64,000 nt of DNA from contig CP053688.1 in the NCBI GenBank assembly GCA_013200995.1, positions 3,534,001-3,598,000 of the forward strand. Reading direction: 5' to 3'. Of this stretch, positions 1 to 9,947 are shown piece after piece. Source of the DNA: Arthrobacter citreus. GTDB taxonomy: Bacteria > Bacillota > Bacilli > Bacillales > Bacillaceae_G. The number at the start of each line of letters is the position of its first letter. Positions within the stretch are counted from its first letter, which is position 1. The translations under genes and the position numbers were made by a program. Below the pieces are notes generated by a model, which was not told the DNA's origin, searched no databases, and saw only the letters and a list, made by a program, of their open reading frames with translations.

Positions 1-24
1 TAATACTGCCTATTAATCTATCCG

Positions 25-1038
25 TCAAAGCTTCCCTAATGCTTCGTAATCGTTCTTACTCAGCTTCTGAATAGCTATTCCCTTGTAATAGTACTTAACA
101 ATCTCATCATATGTTTTACCTTGTTTTGCGAGTTCATTTGCTCCGTATTGACTCATGCCAACTCCGTGTCCAAAGCCTTTTGTTGTGATGATGATTTCGT
201 CGCCCTTACGCTCCCATGTAAAGTCTGTTGAACGTAGGTTCAGCTTTTCTCGGATTTCTTTACCAGTTAGCGTTTTATTTCCAAACATTACTTTTGCCAC
301 ACGTTTACTTTGTGTTCGTGATGTTACTTTCCCTATGTCAGACTTATTAATTTTAACATTAAGTTTATTTTCGAAGTCGCTTATGGAGAATGCTACTGTA
401 GAAATATAGTCAGGTGCAATAGAATCCCATGGACTTGGTACGCTTTTTAAGTATGGTACACTACTGCTCCAATATTCTTCTGAGTTTTCTGTGTAGCCAT
501 TACTTGAAGAGAAGAATGATGCTGTAATAGGTTGTCCATCGTATGTTAATATTTGTCCTTCGGTGGCTTTTACGGCTTTTTCTATTTTTGCTATGTTTAC
601 TTCGTAATTAGATCCAAATCTTTTCTTTAAATCATCACGGTCCTGAAAGACTTGGAATTGAACAGTATCATCTACTATCCCACCTTCTTCAAGTGGCTTA
701 CCTTCTTTTAATCTCTTGATAATAAATGTTCTTGCACTTAAACTTTGTGCTTTTAATGCTTCTGGTTCAAATTTTGCAGGCATTTCTGAAGCCACAACAC
801 CTAAAACATATTCCTCGATTGGTAATTTTTCAATTTTTTGTGTTTTCGTTCTAAAAACAGAGATACTTAAATTATCATCTTTGTTCGCTGCTGCAACTTG
901 ATTTGCTTTTTTCTGTAGCTGATCAACCAACCTACCGTCTGTATGGCTATGAAATGGTAGAACAAGTAATGTTGGGATAATAATAACGACTGAGCAAGTA
1001 GTTAATCCTGCAGTGACCAATGTTTTAAATGACTTCAT
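25..1038 (-). CDS. spoIID: Stage II sporulation protein D (SpoIID)
   Basis: Sporulation peptidoglycan lytic transglycosylase that works with SpoIIM and SpoIIP to dissolve septal wall and drive engulfment of the forespore; acts on the mother-cell side of the membrane. The 337-residue protein has an N-terminal membrane segment (about residues 7-28), the conserved SLSARTFI segment near residue 100 and the C-terminal GHGVGMSQYGA motif, all typical of the SpoIID/LytB family. An AGGAGG five bases before the ATG supports the start. It lies downstream of murAA, as in B. subtilis. The minus strand at 1107-1114 reads CATAAATT, which fits a sigma-E -10 box (CATANANT), but I could not find a convincing -35 partner, so sigma-E control rests on family knowledge. 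Confidence 0.96.
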   Translation of the reverse strand: MKSFKTLVTAGLTTCSVVIIIPTLLVLPFHSHTDGRLVDQLQKKANQVAAANKDDNLSISVFRTKTQKIEKLPIEEYVLGVVASEMPAKFEPEALKAQSLSARTFIIKRLKEGKPLEEGGIVDDTVQFQVFQDRDDLKKRFGSNYEVNIAKIEKAVKATEGQILTYDGQPITASFFSSSNGYTENSEEYWSSSVPYLKSVPSPWDSIAPDYISTVAFSISDFENKLNVKINKSDIGKVTSRTQSKRVAKVMFGNKTLTGKEIREKLNLRSTDFTWERKGDEIIITTKGFGHGVGMSQYGANELAKQGKTYDEIVKYYYKGIAIQKLSKNDYEALGKL

Positions 1039-1257
1039 ATTTTCCTCCTATCCATTCCTAAACAACTTTATATGACAATTTTCAACTAATTGCCCTTTCT
1101 AAAGATAATTTATGTAGATGGACAAGCATTTAGAACAATATCGATCTGTTTTCAAATTAAATTATTCTAATTAAATATATTATTTTTTTCTTGTTTTTAG
1201 AATATTTTATACGGTTTCCGTCTATAACTTATAGTAGAAAGTTGCATGAGAATGCAA

Positions 1258-1301
1258 AAATGCCCGACTCTATGTGGGGTAACACAAAGTGCCAGGCATT
1301 T
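1258..1301 (-). terminator. Probable murAA terminator
   Basis: Arms AAATGCC and GGCATTT flank an imperfect inner stem (TGTG/CACA), just after the murAA stop; on the minus strand the hairpin is followed by TTTTTGC. Confidence 0.6.
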
Positions 1302-1316
1302 GAATTGTTTTTTAGT

Positions 1317-2621
1317 TTACGCTTGTAAGTCTTTAAGTGTTTCTTCCTCTACCGCTGTGCTTGGTTCGTTTACACGTTCAATGTCCGCTCCAAGTGCAGC
1401 AAGCTTTTCATGGAAATTAACATATCCACGATCTAAATGTTTTAATTCAGTAACGCGAGTATATCCATCTACAACAAGACCAGCAAGGATTAGAGATGCA
1501 GCAGCACGTAAATCGGTAGCAGCTACTTCTGCGCCTTGTAGATCATTTGGTCCATGAATAATCGTTGAGCGACCTTCAATTTTAATATTTGCATTCATGC
1601 GACGGAATTCTTCAACGTGCATGAAACGATTTTCGAATACTGTTTCAGTAATCATGCCTGTTCCAGTAGCTTTTAATAGAAGTGCCATCATTTGTGATTG
1701 CATATCTGTTGGAAAGCCTGGATGAGGCATCGTTTTGATGTCTACAGGTTTTAAATTGTCAGTACCAATTACACGAAGACCTTCTTCTTCTTCGATAATC
1801 GTTACACCCATCTCACGCATTTTAGCTACAACTGAGCTTAAATGTTCAGGAACAGCATTTTCAATTAATACATTTCCATTCGTAATCGCCGCAGCTACCA
1901 TAAAAGTTCCTGCTTCGATTCGGTCTGGAATAATGTGATGAGTTGTACCAAATAGTGTTGGCACACCTTCAATTCGAATAGTGCCTGTTCCAGCACCACG
2001 AACTTTACCACCCATTGAATTAATGAAGTTTGCTAAGTCAACAATTTCAGGTTCCTTTGCAGCATTTTCAAGAATTGTCGTTCCATCAGCAAGCGCTGCT
2101 GCAGACATGATGTTTTCTGTTGCACCCACACTTGGGAAATCTAAATAGATTTTTGCCCCTTTTAAACGACCGTTTGATTTTGCCTCTACAAAACCATTAC
2201 CAACCGTAATTTGAGCTCCCATTGCTTCAAAGCCCTTTAAGTGTTGTTCAATTGGTCTAGATCCAATTGCACATCCACCTGGTAAAGCAACACGCGCATG
2301 ACCATTTCTAGCTAAAAGTGGTCCCATTACAAGAATTGATGCTCGCATTTTGCGAACATATTCAAATGGTGCTTCAACAAATAAATCTTTTGAAGCGTCA
2401 ACTGTTACTGTATTATTTTCGAACTCAACCTCGGTATTTAAATTACGAAGAACTTCGTTAATCGTATAAACGTCAGATAGAGTTGGTACGTCATGAATTA
2501 TATTTTTTCCTTCACTAGCTAGTAGCGCTGCAGCAAGAACTGGTAAGACAGCATTTTTTGCACCTTCTACACGAACTGTGCCTTGAAGCTGTTTCCCGCC
2601 ACGGACAATGATTTTATCCAA
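1317..2621 (-). CDS. murAA: UDP-N-acetylglucosamine 1-carboxyvinyltransferase (MurAA)
   Basis: First committed step of peptidoglycan synthesis: transfers enolpyruvate from PEP to UDP-GlcNAc in the cytoplasm; the fosfomycin target. The 434-residue protein carries the catalytic Cys at residue 117 in PGGCAIG, so it should be fosfomycin-sensitive by that criterion. The start codon is TTG, preceded by GGAGGGG with six bases of spacing; the resulting N-terminus MDKIIVRGG aligns with B. subtilis MurAA. Placed between ywmB and spoIID, the standard Bacillus context for the main, essential paralogue. A second MurA is encoded at 49592-50890. Confidence 0.97.
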   Translation of the reverse strand: MDKIIVRGGKQLQGTVRVEGAKNAVLPVLAAALLASEGKNIIHDVPTLSDVYTINEVLRNLNTEVEFENNTVTVDASKDLFVEAPFEYVRKMRASILVMGPLLARNGHARVALPGGCAIGSRPIEQHLKGFEAMGAQITVGNGFVEAKSNGRLKGAKIYLDFPSVGATENIMSAAALADGTTILENAAKEPEIVDLANFINSMGGKVRGAGTGTIRIEGVPTLFGTTHHIIPDRIEAGTFMVAAAITNGNVLIENAVPEHLSSVVAKMREMGVTIIEEEEGLRVIGTDNLKPVDIKTMPHPGFPTDMQSQMMALLLKATGTGMITETVFENRFMHVEEFRRMNANIKIEGRSTIIHGPNDLQGAEVAATDLRAAASLILAGLVVDGYTRVTELKHLDRGYVNFHEKLAALGADIERVNEPSTAVEEETLKDLQA

Positions 2622-2653
2622 ACTTTTCCCCTCCGTGTCCTAAAATAGATCTA

Positions 2654-3373
2654 TCAATATTCTACTGTTATAATCGGTGTTCCAAGAATAATTGTCGTTG
2701 ATTTATCAACATTGTTTTCACGAATTGCAATTTGTAAATTTATTTTTTTGCCATTTGCAACCAAAGCGTCATTCCACTGTTCAGTATATGCTGAAACAGA
2801 GACGAATGCCCCTTCTTTTATTTCTTCAATTTTTGTTGCTTTGAAAGTCCCCAAAAAATCATTTTTTATACCCTGCAAAACACCTTCAAGTTTACCACCC
2901 ATTGTCCCCTTTATACAAGTAAAAATAGTAGGTTCCTTACTAAAAATATTTTCCATTGAATTCTTTATAAGACTTTTTGTTTCTTTTTCAGCGTGTTGGT
3001 CCCATTTAGTCCCACTCAGTTCATAAATTACATAGCTGCTATTACTGCTAGTAGATGTTACCACAATTCTTTCTGTGATTGACTTATGGTTAAATGTACC
3101 AATTATTTTATTACCATTATCTGTATAAGTCCATTTAAAATTTTTAAATTTTTCTTTATAATCACCGATTATTTTAGTCACTGAAGTATTCATTTTAGCT
3201 TCTCGTGCATACAAATTCCAACTTGTAATCGAAATGTCTTTTTTATTTAATACATCTGCAAAACGGTCCAATTGGCCTACTCCCGTGTCAGCCATACCGA
3301 TTTTACCCCAATTAAAAAATAATACCGAAGCAAAAGCAATCATCATTATTAATAAAAATATCGTTTTTTTCAT
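2654..3373 (-). CDS. ywmB: YwmB family protein
   Basis: Function unknown in the family (TATA-box-binding-protein-like fold, usually next to murAA in Bacillus). The protein begins with a hydrophobic signal or anchor (MKKTIFLLIMMIAFASVLFF) and the rest, about 215 residues, is polar and probably exported. I chose the ATG at 3373 rather than the ATG 27 bases upstream: AGAGGGG sits seven bases before it and the protein then starts with a normal signal sequence. That ribosome binding site is inside a strong hairpin (3381-3420). The family assignment rests on position and overall character; moderately sure. Confidence 0.75.
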   Translation of the reverse strand: MKKTIFLLIMMIAFASVLFFNWGKIGMADTGVGQLDRFADVLNKKDISITSWNLYAREAKMNTSVTKIIGDYKEKFKNFKWTYTDNGNKIIGTFNHKSITERIVVTSTSSNSSYVIYELSGTKWDQHAEKETKSLIKNSMENIFSKEPTIFTCIKGTMGGKLEGVLQGIKNDFLGTFKATKIEEIKEGAFVSVSAYTEQWNDALVANGKKINLQIAIRENNVDKSTTIILGTPIITVEY

Positions 3374-3380
3374 AAAAAAT

Positions 3381-3420
3381 CCCCTCTCTCTTACCTCCAT
3401 TTTTCACAGGTAAAGAGGGG
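3381..3420 (-). terminator. Hairpin over the ywmB ribosome binding site
   Basis: Arms CCCCTCT plus TTACCT pair with AGGTAA plus AGAGGGG. On the minus strand the 3' arm contains the GAGAGGGG used as the ywmB ribosome binding site and is followed by ATTTTTTATG. It can act as terminator for the upstream DUF1146 gene and, if read through, would hide the ywmB start site. Confidence 0.65.
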
Positions 3421-3455
3421 TTTATACGGTGTTTTATAACATACTTTTTGACAAA

Positions 3456-3692
3456 TTATTTCAATAAATATGAAATGTTTTTTGCATATTGAAGGTAGTC
3501 TAAGAAGAAACTACTTACAGCAGAAGAAATTGTAATTGTTAATAACACCATAAAAAGTCGAATTTGGGCGACATGACCTTTTTTCATAATACTTTCCCAT
3601 TTAATTGCTGTTATTGCCCACCAAGTTAAAATAATGAAAAGTAAATGGACAATAATTGCTAATGCCGCTTCTGTCCCAACTAAAGCTTCCAT
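3456..3692 (-). CDS. ywzB: DUF1146 (YwzB) family small membrane protein
   Basis: A 78-residue protein of unknown function with two predicted membrane spans (about residues 8-30 and 46-66) separated by a short basic loop (KWESIMKKGHVAQIR). Length, topology and position between the nuo or atp region and ywmB-murAA match the DUF1146/YwzB family of Bacillus. No catalytic residues are evident. A terminator lies just upstream (3747-3777), so it is transcribed separately from nuo, and the hairpin at 3381-3420 may end its transcript. Confidence 0.8.
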   Translation of the reverse strand: MEALVGTEAALAIIVHLLFIILTWWAITAIKWESIMKKGHVAQIRLFMVLLTITISSAVSSFFLDYLQYAKNISYLLK

Positions 3693-3746
3693 TTTTATGC
3701 CCTCTTTTCGTTCGTCTTTTAAATAATTTTGTTCTTAATTGCAAAT

Positions 3747-3777
3747 TAAAAAGTGTAGGAATAATCCTACACTTTTT
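3747..3777 (-). terminator. nuo operon terminator
   Basis: Perfect 13-bp arms (AAAAAGTGTAGGA / TCCTACACTTTTT) with a 4-base loop, 15 bases after the nuoN stop, with a T-run on either strand. Confidence 0.92.
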
Positions 3778-3791
3778 AATCTAAGTTTATT

Positions 3792-5288
3792 TTACGCCAT
3801 AAAGAAATCTTTCACAATGTCTAGCTTATGAAATACATCTAAAGCTAAAGATGGTTTTATACCTAATACAATCGTTAAGACTGCACAAACTATAACAACG
3901 AAAAGATGTGTCTTTGGCAATACTATTTTACGCTCTTCACCACTTCTAAAGAAAATATTTTGAAGGATGCCAAAATAGTAAAAGTAAGAGACAACTGTAG
4001 TTAAAAGTAAAATTCCACCTAATACGAAATATCCTTTTTCTAGGACAAAAGCCCCCATGAAAATATTTAACTTTCCAATAAATCCTGCAGTTAATGGAAT
4101 CCCTGCTAACGATAAAACGAATATTGACATGATAACCGCTAAAAACGGATTTGTTTTACCTAGACCAGCAAATGAAGAAAGTGAATCTGATCCTCTTTGT
4201 TGTTGTACATTATAAACAATTGTTAAAATTCCGATTGTCATAAATGTATATGCCAATAAATAGAACCAAATACTCTCAAACATAAATAGGGAAATACTTA
4301 CAAACGCAACTAGAACGTATCCTCCATGTGCAATACCTGAGTATGCAAGTATTCGTTTTAGACTGCTTTGTTTTAAAGCAATTGTATTACCTATTATCAT
4401 TGATAGCGCGGCTAACGTAGCAATAACCGGCTGCATTACTTCAAATATTGATTTATGTTCCTTCGTCAATAACGCACCTGTAAAGATCACTAAGAAAATG
4501 CGTAGTACGATGATAAACCCACCTGTTTTTGAAACGGTAGCTAAAAATGCTGTTACTGGAGTTGGAGCACCCTCATAAACATCTGGAGCCCACATATGGA
4601 ATGGTACAGATGCAAGTTTAAATGATAATCCAACAAATACTAGAACGAATGCTAGAATTAATAAAAACTCATTACTACTCGGTACTCCTTGAGAAAGCAA
4701 CGTATGCATTTCTGAAATGTTAGTCGTACCTGTTAAGCCGTAAGTATAGCTTAAACCGAATAATGTGATTGCCGTCGAAATACCACCGTTAATTACATAC
4801 TTGAGTGCAGCCTCTGAAGAACCTTCTCTTCTCTTTTGAATCCCAACTAAAATGTAAGATGAGATTGAAAGTAGCTCTAGCCCAACAAATAATGTAATTA
4901 AATCACTACTTGAAGCCATATACATCGCGCCAATTAAGGCAGTGATAAATAACGTATAGTATTCTGATCGCTCTGCAATTGTTTTATCTCCTAAAGCAAG
5001 TAATAAGACTAAGATTGCTCCAATTAATAAAACAGATTTAAATAGTAGCCCAAACGAGTCTAGTTTGAAAGATCCGGCTAATAGACTTGTATGTTTATGC
5101 GAATATAGTGTGATTAACCATACAAATGAGCCAACAACGCTAAGTAAGCCAATCCAACCGACTATTTTACGATTTACATTTTTAGGTAGTAAAAGCTCAA
5201 GGATTAATAGAAGAAGCGCAGCAGCTACTAGAATAATCTCAGGACCCATAGTTCCCCATTGAAAACCAGATAATGCTTTCCATGTCAT
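3792..5288 (-). CDS. nuoN: NADH-quinone oxidoreductase subunit N
   Basis: Antiporter-like membrane subunit of complex I; part of the proton-pumping arm in the cytoplasmic membrane. 498 residues, about 14 membrane helices, with the Proton_antipo_M core around residues 120-420 (ISSYILVGIQKRREGSSEAALKY contains the conserved charged residues near the helix 5/6 region; SVPFHMWAPDVYEGAPTP is the signature loop with the conserved Lys-to-Trp region). Last gene of the nuo operon, four bases after nuoM. Confidence 0.96.
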   Translation of the reverse strand: MTWKALSGFQWGTMGPEIILVAAALLLLILELLLPKNVNRKIVGWIGLLSVVGSFVWLITLYSHKHTSLLAGSFKLDSFGLLFKSVLLIGAILVLLLALGDKTIAERSEYYTLFITALIGAMYMASSSDLITLFVGLELLSISSYILVGIQKRREGSSEAALKYVINGGISTAITLFGLSYTYGLTGTTNISEMHTLLSQGVPSSNEFLLILAFVLVFVGLSFKLASVPFHMWAPDVYEGAPTPVTAFLATVSKTGGFIIVLRIFLVIFTGALLTKEHKSIFEVMQPVIATLAALSMIIGNTIALKQSSLKRILAYSGIAHGGYVLVAFVSISLFMFESIWFYLLAYTFMTIGILTIVYNVQQQRGSDSLSSFAGLGKTNPFLAVIMSIFVLSLAGIPLTAGFIGKLNIFMGAFVLEKGYFVLGGILLLTTVVSYFYYFGILQNIFFRSGEERKIVLPKTHLFVVIVCAVLTIVLGIKPSLALDVFHKLDIVKDFFMA

Positions 5289-5291
5289 CTT

Positions 5292-6800
5292 CTATACACC
5301 TCTAATCCCTTGAATGATAAAATTCACTGATGACACGATCATATTATTTACGAATGCTGGGTATACACCAAGCAGGACAATCGCAAGGACCAAAATAACT
5401 GATGCGATTGCTTCGCGTTTTGATAGATCAGTGAATGATGAAATAAAGTCACTATTTTTACCGAAACATAATTGTAAAATTGCTCTTAAAATATATGCTG
5501 CAGTTAAAATGATACCTAATGTACCAACTGTTGCAATTGCTTTATGACTTTGGAATAGACCAACAAATGACAACCATTCCCCTACAAAACCTGATAGACC
5601 AGGTAAACCTAGAGATGCCATACCACCAAAAAGTAATAATCCAGCTAATCTAGGAGTTAATTTAGATAACCCAGAAATACGATCAAAGCTAGTAGAATCA
5701 CCTCGGTTTTCTAGCATACCAACTATTAAGAATAGTAATGCTGCAATTAAACCGTGAGATACTGATTGCAAAATAGCTCCTTGAATTCCGGCACTATTCA
5801 TCGCCGCTAATCCAATCATAACGATCCCCATATGCGAGAAACTTGAATAAGCCAATACAGAACGTAATTCCTTTTGAATTAAAGCAATATAAGCTCCATA
5901 AAGTAAATTAATTACACCAATAATCGCAAGGGCAGTCGACATTTTGTCAAATTGCTCTGGAAAAATACCTAATGCAAAACGAATTAAACCGTAAGTTCCA
6001 ATTTTTAAAAGGATCCCAGCGTGAATGATTACAACAGCAGGATTTGCCTGAGTATGTACATTCACCATCCATCGATGAAACGGGAATAACGGTAGTTTAA
6101 TTGCGAATGCGATTAATAAACAAACTAATAAAACCATTTTTAAATGATCTGAAATTGGGCTAATTGTCTGTTGGCCCGACGGAATGATATTTGCTAACAC
6201 TGCATAATTAGTTGTACCAGTGCGAGCAAACAGGACAGCTATAACAAATAATAAGAACGCAGAACCTAATCCGTTGTAAATTAGGAATTGGTAACCTGCA
6301 CGCTCACTATCATATCGGCCCCATTTTCCAATTAAGAAGAACATCGGAACTAGCGTTAATTCAAAGAATAAGAAGAATAACACTAAGTTCTGAGCTGTAA
6401 ATACCCCAAACATCCCTACTTGTAGGATGAATAATAATTGGTAAAAGCCTTTTGAGCCTTTATTAATTGAATAACCAGCTATTACAGCGATTAATGAGAT
6501 TATACCAGTTAGTAAAATCATCACTAATGATAAACCATCTACGCCAAGTTCAAATTTCACTTGAAACAATCTAGTCGAACCAGCAAAGATTTTTCCAAAC
6601 GAGAACCAATCGTATGAAATATTCCAGTCTTTTAAACTAGAATGATTATGACCTGCCGTATAGGCAAGTATTGTAATAGCGAATGATAATACTGAAGTCG
6701 CTAATGCCCAAAGCTTATAAGAATTTTTTGGAGCGAATGAGACTAGTAATAATCCTAATAAAGGTGAGAAAACAACCCATAATAAGAAACTCGACATCAT
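5292..6800 (-). CDS. nuoM: NADH-quinone oxidoreductase subunit M
   Basis: Second antiporter-like proton-pumping subunit of complex I. 502 residues with about 14 helices; the conserved Glu in the FELTLVPMF segment and the LPLFPFHRWMVNVHTQA loop are diagnostic of NuoM. Its ATG overlaps the nuoL stop as ATGA, implying translational coupling. The start has a second ATG directly after it; I use the first because it forms the overlap. Confidence 0.96.
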   Translation of the reverse strand: MMSSFLLWVVFSPLLGLLLVSFAPKNSYKLWALATSVLSFAITILAYTAGHNHSSLKDWNISYDWFSFGKIFAGSTRLFQVKFELGVDGLSLVMILLTGIISLIAVIAGYSINKGSKGFYQLLFILQVGMFGVFTAQNLVLFFLFFELTLVPMFFLIGKWGRYDSERAGYQFLIYNGLGSAFLLFVIAVLFARTGTTNYAVLANIIPSGQQTISPISDHLKMVLLVCLLIAFAIKLPLFPFHRWMVNVHTQANPAVVIIHAGILLKIGTYGLIRFALGIFPEQFDKMSTALAIIGVINLLYGAYIALIQKELRSVLAYSSFSHMGIVMIGLAAMNSAGIQGAILQSVSHGLIAALLFLIVGMLENRGDSTSFDRISGLSKLTPRLAGLLLFGGMASLGLPGLSGFVGEWLSFVGLFQSHKAIATVGTLGIILTAAYILRAILQLCFGKNSDFISSFTDLSKREAIASVILVLAIVLLGVYPAFVNNMIVSSVNFIIQGIRGV

Positions 6801-8653
6801 AAGTTGTACCCCCCTGTCACAACGATTGCTAGTAAAATTAGTGCTAGACCAAGTAGTGTAATAAATCCATAAGTTTGAACTTGACCACTTTGAAGTCTTG
6901 AACCAATTCCACCTATACTACTTACAATTCCTTTTACTAAAACTGCAAGCCCTTCAATTACAAAACGCTCAATTACAAACATTACATGCCCGATTGCAAA
7001 CATACCCTTTACGATCGTTACGCTATATAATTCGTCTACATAATATTTATTAAGAAGAATTTCATGGAATAATCCGTTTTCTTCTTGATTAGTTTGCTGA
7101 GCATTTCTTCCATACATATTGTAAGCAAGTGTAATACCCGCTAAAGAAACAAGTGTTGCTACGATCATAATCCAAACCGGCTCATGACTATGTTCAGTGA
7201 TTTTAAATGGAACACCATCTAATAAAAAGTCATTTAAGTGGCGTCCAAAGAATGGCGTATTAATATAACCCGCAAAAATTGCAAGGATACCCAATAGTGA
7301 CATTGGAATAACCATTGACTTCGGAGACTCGTGTGCACCTTTTGTTTTTTCTTCACCAGTGAAAACTAAGAAGAATAAGCGGAACATATAGAAAGAAGTA
7401 AAGAATGCTGCAACTAAAGCGACAACAAATAAAACGTAATTTCCATTTTCCCAAGTTGCTGCTATAATCTCATCCTTACTAAAGAATCCAGATAGTAACG
7501 GTACACCTGTAATCGCTAAAGTACCGATTAGGAATAGTGCAGATGTCCACTTCATTTTGTGGCGTAATCCGCCCATTTTAAAGATGTCTTGAGTGTGTAC
7601 TGCGTGAATTACACTTCCAGCAGCTAAGAATAATAAAGCTTTAAAGAATGCATGCGTAGTTAAGTGGAAAATACTTGCTGTATATCCCCCAACACCTAAT
7701 GCAAGCATCATATAACCTAGTTGGCTGACTGTAGAATAGGCAAGTACTCGCTTAATATCTCTTTGTACTAGACCAATACTTGCTGCAAAAATAGCAGTAA
7801 ATCCTCCAACAATCGCAACAACAGTTAAAGCAGTTCCACTAGCGATAAAAATTGGATAAGTCGTAGCTACTAAGTAAACACCGGCTGCTACCATCGTTGC
7901 TGCGTGGATTAATGCAGAAACTGGTGTCGGACCTTCCATCGCGTCAGGAAGCCATGTGTGAAGTGGGAACTGACCTGATTTCCCCATTGCCCCAACGAAT
8001 ATTAAAATGGCAATAAGTGTTAACATACCAGTACTCACTTGTCCTCCTTGGATTACATGGAAGATTTGATCGAAGTCAAAGCTCTTTGTTTTCCAAAATA
8101 AAAGGACCATCCCAATAAATAAACCAACGTCCCCTATTCTAGTCATTATGAACGCTTTTTTAGCTGCTGCTTTTGCTTCTTCTTTGTAGAAGTAGAAACC
8201 AACAAGTAAAAATGATCCTAGACCTACTAACTCCCAGAATACATAAAGTTGTAGAATACTAGGTGAAATGACAAGTGCTAGCATCGCAAATGTGAATAAA
8301 CCTAAATATGCAAAGAATACCGTAATACGGTCGTCGTCTTCCATATAAGCAGTAGAATAAATATGTACTAATGTACTAACAAACGTAACAATTACTAACA
8401 TTAACGAATTTAGTGCATTTACTACATATCCAACGTGAATATCGACATTACCAATTGTTAACCAAGTATATAATTTCTGCACTGTATCCCCTTGTAGACG
8501 GTCAAATAAGACGAACAAGGAGATGATGAATGAGATTCCTGTTAAAGTTGCCCCTAAAATCCCACTACCTTTCTTTCCTTTTGTACCAGCTAATATTAGG
8601 ATTAGAAACGAAATTAGCGGAAGTACCGGAACAAGCCAAGCATACTGCATCAT
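6797..8653 (-). CDS. nuoL: NADH-quinone oxidoreductase subunit L
   Basis: Distal antiporter-like subunit of complex I, carrying the long lateral amphipathic helix that runs along the membrane arm. 618 residues. The N-terminal Proton_antipo_N region, the core (GKSGQFPLHTWLPDAMEGPTPVSALIHAA region, near residue 230, interrupted here for length) and the C-terminal helix are all present. I place the start at the first ATG (8653), eight bases after GGAGG; the frame also has a TTG codon immediately before it. Sits 17 bases after nuoK. Confidence 0.95.
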   Translation of the reverse strand: MMQYAWLVPVLPLISFLILILAGTKGKKGSGILGATLTGISFIISLFVLFDRLQGDTVQKLYTWLTIGNVDIHVGYVVNALNSLMLVIVTFVSTLVHIYSTAYMEDDDRITVFFAYLGLFTFAMLALVISPSILQLYVFWELVGLGSFLLVGFYFYKEEAKAAAKKAFIMTRIGDVGLFIGMVLLFWKTKSFDFDQIFHVIQGGQVSTGMLTLIAILIFVGAMGKSGQFPLHTWLPDAMEGPTPVSALIHAATMVAAGVYLVATTYPIFIASGTALTVVAIVGGFTAIFAASIGLVQRDIKRVLAYSTVSQLGYMMLALGVGGYTASIFHLTTHAFFKALLFLAAGSVIHAVHTQDIFKMGGLRHKMKWTSALFLIGTLAITGVPLLSGFFSKDEIIAATWENGNYVLFVVALVAAFFTSFYMFRLFFLVFTGEEKTKGAHESPKSMVIPMSLLGILAIFAGYINTPFFGRHLNDFLLDGVPFKITEHSHEPVWIMIVATLVSLAGITLAYNMYGRNAQQTNQEENGLFHEILLNKYYVDELYSVTIVKGMFAIGHVMFVIERFVIEGLAVLVKGIVSSIGGIGSRLQSGQVQTYGFITLLGLALILLAIVVTGGYNL

Positions 8654-8670
8654 CAAATTCCACCTCCTAA

Positions 8671-8985
8671 TTATCTTTTCAATGAATCAGCTTCATCGAT
8701 ATTGACTGTCTGACGATGACGATACCATGCAATTAAAATTGCAACGCCCACTGCAGCTTCAGCAGCCGCAACTGAAATCGTAAATAATGAGAAAATTTGT
8801 CCTGTTAAAGACGGTGCCACACCAAGTTTACTGAATGCCACTAAATTAATATTTGCAGCATTTAACATTAACTCGATACAAATTAACACGATTACTGTGT
8901 TTCGCTTTGTTAGTGCACCATATAATCCGATACAAAATAAGATAAGCGCTAAAAGAAGATAAGCATTAATTGGAACTGAATTCAT
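8671..8985 (-). CDS. nuoK: NADH-quinone oxidoreductase subunit K
   Basis: Small three-helix membrane subunit of complex I with buried acidic residues needed for proton transfer. 104 residues, three hydrophobic spans; a conserved Glu lies in helix 2 ([19 protein letters not shown]) and another in helix 3 ([12 protein letters not shown]). Overlaps the end of nuoJ by 4 bases (ATGA), so the two are translationally coupled. Confidence 0.96.
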   Translation of the reverse strand: MNSVPINAYLLLALILFCIGLYGALTKRNTVIVLICIELMLNAANINLVAFSKLGVAPSLTGQIFSLFTISVAAAEAAVGVAILIAWYRHRQTVNIDEADSLKR

Positions 8986-9500
8986 TCCTTCGTACCCTCC
9001 TCTTTTGAATCATCTGATTTTGCTAAAATAATCGCACCTACTAAAGCAATTAGTAATAATACAGACATTACTTCAAATGGCACGATGTGATTTGAAAACA
9101 ATTGTAATCCAATATTTTTCGTATTGTTTGTTGCTAAATCAACATCTGAAGCGTCGATTGAAAGACCGTTTACACCTAAAAACATAACAACTCCAAATGC
9201 AACAATACCAACAAATGCAGCAATATTTCTCCAGTTTCTTTTTGGCTTTTCACTTTCAATATCATGCTTTGTTAACATGATTCCAAAAATCATTAAGATC
9301 GTTACTGCACCTGAATAAATAAGAATTTGAACAACCGCCACAAATTCCGCTGATAAAAGAACATAAACCCCTGCAATACTAATGAATGTTAATACAAGTG
9401 AAAGCATCATGTGCATTACTTTCGTGGAGTTTAACATCATTACTCCGCCTAATATGGCAGCTAAAGAAAGAAGAAAGAAAGCAACTACAAAACCACTCAT
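8982..9500 (-). CDS. nuoJ: NADH-quinone oxidoreductase subunit J
   Basis: Five-helix membrane subunit of complex I beside NuoA and NuoK. 172 residues; helix 3 carries the conserved pattern around [20 protein letters not shown]. The C-terminus ends in a short acidic tail ([11 protein letters not shown]). Overlaps both nuoI (upstream) and nuoK (downstream) by four bases. Confidence 0.95.
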   Translation of the reverse strand: MSGFVVAFFLLSLAAILGGVMMLNSTKVMHMMLSLVLTFISIAGVYVLLSAEFVAVVQILIYSGAVTILMIFGIMLTKHDIESEKPKRNWRNIAAFVGIVAFGVVMFLGVNGLSIDASDVDLATNNTKNIGLQLFSNHIVPFEVMSVLLLIALVGAIILAKSDDSKEEGTKE

Positions 9501-9916
9501 GCTTTATTCTCCTTTCGAATGTTTTGATCATTTTCATCAAGCCATTGAAGGTCTTTAAATAACTCATCACGTGAATACTCTGCAAGCTCAAAGTTATTCG
9601 TCATAATAATCGCTTCTGTAGGACAAACCTCTGTACATAAATCACATAAAATACAAATTTCGAAATTGATATCATATGTGTCGATAATTTTTCCTTTTTT
9701 CGCAGGATCAGGATGCTTTTTCCCAGTTAATGTAATACAGTCTGTTGGACAGATTGCCGAACATTGGTTACAAACAATACATTTTTCTGGATAAAACTTT
9801 TGAATACCACGAAAGCGATCTGGTAACGGAATCGGCTGATTTGGATAATCATATGTTACTTTCTCGCGCGTTAAATTTTGAAGAGTATACTTTAATCCTT
9901 TTACTAACCCAATCAT
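9497..9916 (-). CDS. nuoI: NADH-quinone oxidoreductase subunit I (2x 4Fe-4S)
   Basis: Peripheral subunit of complex I that carries two 4Fe-4S clusters (N6a, N6b) and hands electrons to NuoB. 139 residues; the two ferredoxin motifs are visible as CIVCNQCSAICP (about residues 47-58) and CILCDLCTEVCP (about 92-103). The N-terminal amphipathic segment anchors it to the membrane arm. Lies between nuoH and nuoJ. With no NuoG in the operon, it may be the entry point for electrons from an unidentified donor (inference). Confidence 0.96.
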   Translation of the reverse strand: MIGLVKGLKYTLQNLTREKVTYDYPNQPIPLPDRFRGIQKFYPEKCIVCNQCSAICPTDCITLTGKKHPDPAKKGKIIDTYDINFEICILCDLCTEVCPTEAIIMTNNFELAEYSRDELFKDLQWLDENDQNIRKENKA

Positions 9917-9947
9917 GACTCACACCCCTTTAGATTGGTCGATTTGT

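Noticed and set aside
9379..9591. 70-codon minus-strand frame across nuoI/nuoJ
   Set aside because: Lies within two real genes in a different frame.
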